NCBI GenBank assembly: GCA_017520185.1 | Contig: JAFXGO010000032.1 | Location: 1-36,869 of the forward strand | DNA: 36,869 bases | Direction: 5' to 3' | Origin: Elusimicrobiaceae bacterium | GTDB lineage: Bacteria > Elusimicrobiota > Elusimicrobia > Elusimicrobiales > Elusimicrobiaceae | Shown here: piece by piece, positions 32,534 through 36,869 of the stretch | Layout of the letters: every line of letters starts with the position of its first letter | Position numbering within the stretch: the first letter of the stretch is position 1 | Program-made: the position numbers and the translations under genes | The notes under the pieces: generated by a model | Databases searched by the model: none | What the model was told of the DNA's origin: nothing | Seen by the model: the letters and a program-made list of their open reading frames with translations, nothing else

Positions 32534-33763
32534 TTACTTTACGGCACCTTGTAAAATGCGCAATAAAACATTAAACACCGTTGCGCTCCATTGAATGCTC
32601 ACCCATTCATACGGACCGTGCGGGCTTTCATATCCGGCAAAAATATTGGGCGTAGGTAAACCGCGCAAAGACAACTGAGAGCCGTCCGTACCACCACGCG
32701 CTTGGATTAATTCGTAATCTACTCCTTCCTCTTGCAGTGCTTTTACCAATACATCCATTGCTTGCGGCTTTTCTTTTAGCACATCTTTCATATTGCGGTA
32801 CTGTTTCATGATTTCCAAATGAATTTTTGCATTTGGATATTTGGCCCGTTTTTCTTGCACAATTTTTTCCAAATCTTTTTTAAATTGCTCAAATTGTTCC
32901 AAATCATGATGGCGGATAATCCCTTTCAAGGTAGCCTTATCCAACTGTCCTTGCAAGTTCATAAACAAGATAAACCCTTCTTCTTTTTCCGTTGTTTCCG
33001 GCAGTCTATCTTCCGGCCAGGTAGAAACTATATCCGAAGCAATACGTACGGGATTGGCCATTATTCCTTTGGCAGAGCCTGGATGACAGTTGTTGCCTTC
33101 AATGGTGATAACAAAACGATCGGCATTAAAATTACCATAATCAATTTTACCTAAATCTGCTCCATCTACCGTATAGGCAAAATCCGCTTTAAAATGTTCT
33201 AAATCAAAATATCCGATACCGGTACCGGTTTCTTCATCAATAGTAAAAGATACTTTAACCGCGCCATGTTTCACTTCGGGGTGAGCCAAAAGGTACTCGC
33301 CCAACGTCATGATAATGGCTATGCCTATTTTATCGTCTCCACCCAAAAGCGTATTACCGTCTGCGGTGATAATATCATGCCCTAAACATCTAAGCAAAGC
33401 GGGAGCCATTTCAGGCGTAAGCACAATGCCTTTTTCTTCATTAATAACAATTTTTCCACCCTGATAATTGTGGTGTACAATCGGACGGATATTTTCACCG
33501 CAAAAATCTTCCACTGTGTCCATGTGCGCCATCAAACCGACTGTCGCACCGGAAGCATTGGCTGGTATTTCACCAAATACAAAACCGTTTTTATCAATAT
33601 GCACATCCGAAAACCCGATCTCTTTCATTTCTTCGGCTAACATTTTTCCAAAGAGCAACTGTGTCTCCGTAGTGGGTACGCTGGTACTCATTGCATTACT
33701 CGTGGTATCTATTGAGACATACTTTATAAAACGTTGATAAATCTTTTTTTGTAATTCTTCCAT
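32534..33763 (-). CDS. pepT: Peptidase T (tripeptide aminopeptidase)
   Basis: A 409-residue M20-family metallopeptidase that removes the N-terminal residue of tripeptides in the cytoplasm. Metal ligands and catalytic residues are visible: MAHMDTVEDF (His80, Asp82), LGGDDKIG (Asp143/144), the general base in IDEETG (Glu177/178), TVDGADLG and the C-terminal ESPHGPYEWV His. ARGGTDGSQLS is typical of PepT. Length is as in the family. GAGGAG precedes the ATG. It is divergent from the lipoprotein gene and convergent with hydE. Confidence 0.95.
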   Translation of the reverse strand: MEELQKKIYQRFIKYVSIDTTSNAMSTSVPTTETQLLFGKMLAEEMKEIGFSDVHIDKNGFVFGEIPANASGATVGLMAHMDTVEDFCGENIRPIVHHNYQGGKIVINEEKGIVLTPEMAPALLRCLGHDIITADGNTLLGGDDKIGIAIIMTLGEYLLAHPEVKHGAVKVSFTIDEETGTGIGYFDLEHFKADFAYTVDGADLGKIDYGNFNADRFVITIEGNNCHPGSAKGIMANPVRIASDIVSTWPEDRLPETTEKEEGFILFMNLQGQLDKATLKGIIRHHDLEQFEQFKKDLEKIVQEKRAKYPNAKIHLEIMKQYRNMKDVLKEKPQAMDVLVKALQEEGVDYELIQARGGTDGSQLSLRGLPTPNIFAGYESPHGPYEWVSIQWSATVFNVLLRILQGAVK

Positions 33764-33825
33764 AAAAAACTCCTCTTTTGCTTTTAATTATTATACAATT
33801 TAGGAAGATGAAAAGGAGGATACTC

Positions 33826-34287
33826 GTGAAAAAACTATTATTTCTCATTGTAGCACCATTTTTATTTACTGCTTGTGCTTCCGTACAAGAGGCGGAAAAC
33901 TTTGCTAATTGCAAATATGCATTGCGCAGCGTAGAAATAGCAGACTATAGCATTAACTCTTTGTCGTTTGATGTATATATCGGCATTACCAATTTAAACA
34001 AAAAGGAAGCCGCCGCCATCAAAAAATTTGAAGGACAATTAACGATGAACGATACTCACATGGCTGATGTTTCTTTTAAGGATGTACGTGTAGAGCCAAA
34101 CTCTGTCAAAAATCAAAAAGTGCATCTGGTTATCCCGACCAGCTCCTTTGGCAGCAAACTGTTGGGCTTGGTCAGCATGGGCAGCGGAACGGTAGATTAT
34201 CACTTAACGGGAACGGCATACTTCGACACTCCGTTGGGGGAAGTACCTATACCGGTAGATATCGGCAGAATCGGAAGCACCAACTAA
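33826..34287 (+). CDS. LEA_2/WHy-domain lipoprotein
   Basis: A 153-residue putative lipoprotein. A GTG start at 33826 follows AGGAGG by 6 bp and gives a signal peptide MKKLLFLIVAPFLFTA ending at Cys (lipobox LFTAC). Upstream in-frame ATGs at 33778 and 33808 would add a charged extension and are rejected. The mature part contains VEIADYSINSLSFDVYIGIT with NLNKKEA, then FKDVRVEPNSVKNQKVHLVI and a final YHLTGTAYFDTPLGEVPIP. This fits the LEA14/water-stress-and-hypersensitive beta-sandwich domain, found in stress-related and envelope lipoproteins. The precise role is unknown. Confidence 0.75.
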   Translation: MKKLLFLIVAPFLFTACASVQEAENFANCKYALRSVEIADYSINSLSFDVYIGITNLNKKEAAAIKKFEGQLTMNDTHMADVSFKDVRVEPNSVKNQKVHLVIPTSSFGSKLLGLVSMGSGTVDYHLTGTAYFDTPLGEVPIPVDIGRIGSTN

Positions 34288-34299
34288 TTTGTGGTAAAA

Positions 34300-34325
34300 A
34301 AACCCGCTCAAAAGAGCGGGTTTTT
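34300..34325. terminator. Bidirectional terminator between lipoprotein gene and feoAB
   Basis: AAACCCGCTC (34300-34309), loop AAAA, GAGCGGGTTT (34314-34323). T and A runs on both sides serve the two convergent genes. Confidence 0.93.
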
Positions 34326-34327
34326 AT

Positions 34328-36271
34328 TTACAAAATATATCTCAACACCGTTGCGGTCAGTAGCGCCAAACAAAGCGTCAATGCCACAATGCGCAAACTA
34401 TCCTTTATGCCATTCTCTCTAAGCATTACAAAAAACGTAGCGACACAAGGCAAATACATTGCCATAAAAACACAGGCTACGGCTAATTGCTCAGGCGAAA
34501 GATGAAAGGGTTCTAACAAAGCAATAGAAATGTCTTTTCTTAAAAATCCCAACAATAAAAGAGGGGTTGTTTCTGCTGGCAAATTTAACACATGCTCCAC
34601 CGGATAACGGAACAAACGTGCCACCCAATCCGTAATTCCGACAAATTGCATTAAATCTACAAATAAAACGCCGGCTAAAATAAGCGGTAAAGCATCTGCC
34701 AAATATTCTTTCATGCGCAGCCATATTTTGCGCGCCAACGGGCGAAATCGCGGCACACTCCAGGACGGGATCTCCATAAAAATTTCCGGTGTTTCTCCTT
34801 TAAGCAATTTGTTTAAAATAGTCCCGGCCAAAATACCATTTATGGCCAGCGTACCAAACACAATCAATAAATATTTTAATCCATAGGGAGAAAGCATAGA
34901 AAGAATCATCGCCGTCTGAGAAATACAAGGAGCTAAAACCAAAATCAAGGCCAAAGCAATCACTCTTTCTCGGCGTGTTTCCAATACCCGCACCCCCATT
35001 ACAGCCGGCACCTTGCAACCAAAGCCCAACATAATAGGAATTGCTCCGTATCCATGTAAACCGATTTTATGCAAAATACGATCCAACAAAATGGCCAAAC
35101 GTGGCAAATAGCCCAAATCTCCCAAAAAACCAAGCAGAGAATAAAATACCAATACAAAAGGCATCACATCTATCAGCGCAATTTTAAGCCCATCAGAAAG
35201 CAGACCGAAATAGGTTTCTCCGCCATCGCCTAACAAGAACAAATAAAGCGGATTTCCTTCTAAGAATGCAAATATTTTTTGCAGGAAAGGGAAATAGTAA
35301 TTTTCATACAAAGGCTCCAGCAAGCCTATCATACCCTCTCCCAAAAGCATGATGCCCCACAAAGAAAGTAATAATACGCCTATGGCTATCGGCAATCCTG
35401 TCACAGGCGTGGTAGCCCATGCCTGCAATTTTTCAGTAAAACTGGCATGTTTGTGATGAATCTTTTGTACGCGGCGAACAATACGGCCGATTAAGTGCCA
35501 TTTTTCTTCCGGCTTTTGAGGAATATGAATAGAGGGTGTATCATAATCGTTTTGAGTGAGCAGTTTGCCAACCGTCACCTCTAAGCGTTTTAATCCTTCC
35601 CCTGTCGTTGCTACTACCCCGATTACCGGAATGCCTAACTCTTTAGATAAAGCACGAACATCAATGTTAATGCCTTTTCGCAATGCCTCATCAAATTTAT
35701 TAAGCAACAAAATAACAGGCTTTCCCAAACTCATTACTTCTAAGGTAAAGTAAAGGTTTCTCTCTAAATGAGAGGCATCAGCCACACACACCACAAAATC
35801 ATATTCCAACTCTTCAAATAAATCTCTTTTTTTACCTTCAATAACCCATTTATCTTCTAAATGGTAAAGACCCGGAATATCAATAATTTGATGGGTTTCT
35901 CCGTTAAAAACGGTCGTACCGTAATTTAACCCTACCGTCGTTCCGGGAAAATTGGAAGATAAAATACCAATCCCTGTCAGACGAGAAAAGAGCAAACTTT
36001 TTCCTACATTGGGGTTGCCCGCGAGTAAAAAAGTATGCTGCTTGGAAGATATAAGAATTTGCTTTGCCGCTTTGGGGCCTAATGCCACTTCACTTCCGCA
36101 AACAGAAACCACTAAGGGGTTTTTACCCGGTTTACGTATGACGGTTTGTCCTTTAACAAGGCCCATAGCAGCCAATTTATCTGCTTGTACACCCTCCGCC
36201 ACGACATCAATAATTTCTGCCGTTGCTCCGGGCTTTAAATCATAAAGAGTACGAAATGCTTGTTTTTTCAT
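34328..36271 (-). CDS. feoB: FeoA-FeoB fusion, ferrous iron transporter
   Basis: A 647-residue inner-membrane Fe2+ transporter. Residues 1 to about 75 are a FeoA-like SH3 domain (TLYDLKPGATAEIIDVV, then LAAMGLVKGQTVI). A GTPase domain follows: G1 GNPNVGKSLLFSRLTG, switch I NFPGTTVG, G3 DIPGLYHL and G4 NKFDEA. Two Gate regions with eight or so membrane helices complete it, including VLVFYSLLGFLGDLGYLPRLA, GFGCKVPAVMGVR and GFLRKDIS with YLPCVATF. The Cys in GFGCKVP is conserved in FeoB. Start ATG 36271 gives a normal FeoA N-terminus; an ATG at 36322 adds an unlikely extension. A separate feoA is absent because it is fused. Divergent from ferredoxin. Confidence 0.94.
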   Translation of the reverse strand: MKKQAFRTLYDLKPGATAEIIDVVAEGVQADKLAAMGLVKGQTVIRKPGKNPLVVSVCGSEVALGPKAAKQILISSKQHTFLLAGNPNVGKSLLFSRLTGIGILSSNFPGTTVGLNYGTTVFNGETHQIIDIPGLYHLEDKWVIEGKKRDLFEELEYDFVVCVADASHLERNLYFTLEVMSLGKPVILLLNKFDEALRKGINIDVRALSKELGIPVIGVVATTGEGLKRLEVTVGKLLTQNDYDTPSIHIPQKPEEKWHLIGRIVRRVQKIHHKHASFTEKLQAWATTPVTGLPIAIGVLLLSLWGIMLLGEGMIGLLEPLYENYYFPFLQKIFAFLEGNPLYLFLLGDGGETYFGLLSDGLKIALIDVMPFVLVFYSLLGFLGDLGYLPRLAILLDRILHKIGLHGYGAIPIMLGFGCKVPAVMGVRVLETRRERVIALALILVLAPCISQTAMILSMLSPYGLKYLLIVFGTLAINGILAGTILNKLLKGETPEIFMEIPSWSVPRFRPLARKIWLRMKEYLADALPLILAGVLFVDLMQFVGITDWVARLFRYPVEHVLNLPAETTPLLLLGFLRKDISIALLEPFHLSPEQLAVACVFMAMYLPCVATFFVMLRENGIKDSLRIVALTLCLALLTATVLRYIL

Positions 36272-36375
36272 AAAAGTTAGGTTTTCCTTACTTTTATATT
36301 TTACTATACAAATCATTTCCAAAGCAAGGGATATTTCGTCGGAGAAAAAGCAGACCCACGAAAAAAGGTCTTTTT

Positions 36376-36384
36376 TGCTATAAT
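36376..36384 (+). promoter_or_regulatory. Extended -10 of ferredoxin
   Basis: TG-C-TATAAT (-10 at 36379-36384), with AGGAG at 36408-36412 and ATG at 36422. The leader is about 30 nt. Confidence 0.7.
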
Positions 36385-36421
36385 AAATGTATCCAAATTA
36401 TATTCTTAGGAGAGAAAATTT

Positions 36422-36592
36422 ATGGCTTACAATGTAAACCCTGAACTCTGCATCAACTGTGGTGCTTGTGAATCTGCCTGTCCGGTAGGCGCTATCGCCG
36501 AACAAGACGGAAAACGCGTCATTGATGCTGCCAAATGTATTGAGTGCGGCGCCTGCGCCGGCACCTGCCCGGTAAGCGCTATTTCTTTGTAA
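36422..36592 (+). CDS. 2[4Fe-4S] ferredoxin
   Basis: A 56-residue clostridial-type ferredoxin. It carries two CxxCxxCxxxCP motifs: Cys10, 13, 16 and 20 (CINCGACESACP) and Cys39, 42, 45 and 49 (CIECGACAGTCP). It is a low-potential electron carrier, well suited to [FeFe]-hydrogenase and other anaerobic redox enzymes; hydE lies 4 kb upstream. AGGAG precedes the ATG. Length is typical. The last codons, TCPVSAISL and stop, are repeated downstream in a tandem array. The arms of a hairpin lie in the final codons and just past the stop. Confidence 0.96.
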   Translation: MAYNVNPELCINCGACESACPVGAIAEQDGKRVIDAAKCIECGACAGTCPVSAISL

Positions 36593-36869
36593 GAAATGCG
36601 TAGGGCAGAATGCAAAGCATAGTCAGCACCTGCCCGGTAAGCGCCATTTCTTTGTAAGAAATGCGTAGGGCAGAGAATGCAAAGCATAGTCTGTACCTGC
36701 CCGGTAAGCGCTATTTCTTTGTAAGAAATGCGTAGGGCAGAATGCAAAGCATAGTCAGTATCTGCCCGGTAAGCGCTATTTCTTTGTAAGAAATGCGTAG
36801 GGCAGAATGCAAAGCATAGTCAGTATCTGCCCGGTAAGCGCTATTTCTTTGTAAGAAATGCGTAGGGCA
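36562..36869 (+). repeat. Tandem array of the ferredoxin 3' end (at least five units)
   Basis: Units begin near 36564 (the true gene end), 36629, 36696, 36761 and 36826, with a period of 65 bp (once 67). The array runs off the window. Each unit repeats the codons for CPVSAISL and TAA, then AGAAATGCGTAGGGCAG and a short ATGC-AAA-GCAT hairpin. Within each unit CTGCCC and GGGCAG enclose ATTTCTT-TGT-AAGAAAT, making a 44-nt imperfect hairpin (36565-36608 in the first unit). One unit has a synonymous GCT to GCC change; units 4 and 5 read ATC for ACC. No spacers, start codons or T-run terminators are seen. Confidence 0.95.

Noticed and set aside
36272-36375. Fur box in the feoAB-ferredoxin intergenic region
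   Set aside because: I looked for a GATAATGATAATCATTATC-like or 7-1-7 palindrome and found only weak AT-rich matches, so none is reported.
36427-36747. A 106-codon minus-strand frame across ferredoxin and its repeats
   Set aside because: It is the reverse of ferredoxin and the array; its repeated peptide is a by-product of the 65-bp repeat.
36562-36869. CRISPR or integron attC array after ferredoxin
   Set aside because: Units are contiguous with no spacers or cassettes, and no R-box like GTTRRRY core or integron integrase is seen. The attC-like folding is noted only as a resemblance.

Overview
The window is AT-rich bacterial chromosome, densely coded on both strands, and mostly ordinary housekeeping genes. 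The genes suggest an anaerobic or oxygen-sensitive diderm: PerR plus rubrerythrin (peroxide defence), a HydE maturase (implying an [FeFe]-hydrogenase elsewhere), fused FeoA-FeoB ferrous iron uptake, a 2[4Fe-4S] ferredoxin, and an AsmA-type envelope protein. Gene content and style would fit a gut Elusimicrobiota member, but this is a guess and no marker here proves it.

Layout. 1-900 (minus): perR then rubrerythrin (cut by the window edge), behind a 7-1-7 PerR-box-like operator. 1018-4162 (plus): a PNPOx-like stress protein, a BaiN/HI0933 flavoprotein, a membrane protein with an acidic tail, and a possible 32-residue ORF. 4161-7912: a tandem duplication of a Na/Pi cotransporter with a PhoU-like domain, each copy carrying its own upstream hairpin; then a DUF1232 protein and an AsmA-like protein. 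10543-13634 (minus): a secreted protein of unknown role, NAD+ synthetase with a glutaminase domain that appears to lack its nucleophile, and a double PC4-like protein. 13800-19125 (plus): a multi-spanning Ser/Thr kinase overlapping a PP2C phosphatase, then groESL under a CIRCE operator. 19234-23105: a Bax-inhibitor-1-like protein, gap, pgk, a repeat array, secG. 23154-23554: duplicated downstream flank of tRNA-Leu(GAG), then the tRNA (minus). 23714-28480: a tight five-gene operon (two EamA transporters, a HAD phosphatase, a cyclodeaminase-like protein, an unknown repeat protein). 28577-36592: a GYF_2 membrane protein, hydE, pepT (minus), a LEA-type lipoprotein, feoAB (minus), ferredoxin; the window ends inside a repeat array behind ferredoxin.

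The most unusual signal is a recurring architecture: the 3' ends of three unrelated transcription units have been copied in tandem downstream of themselves. The last 11 codons, stop codon and terminator of pgk are present four times, always encoding KELPGLVALAK-stop despite many synonymous differences. The last codons of ferredoxin and a hairpin are present at least five times at 65-67 bp period. The terminator flank of tRNA-Leu is present twice as 111-bp repeats. This is not CRISPR, and no recombinase is visible in the window. It may mark recombination at gene 3' ends.

A second theme is start-site architecture. Many genes have an extended -10 (TGnTATAAT-like). In three of them (baiN-like, asmA-like, hydE) the -10 ends exactly 6 nt before the ATG with no Shine-Dalgarno, which predicts leaderless mRNAs.
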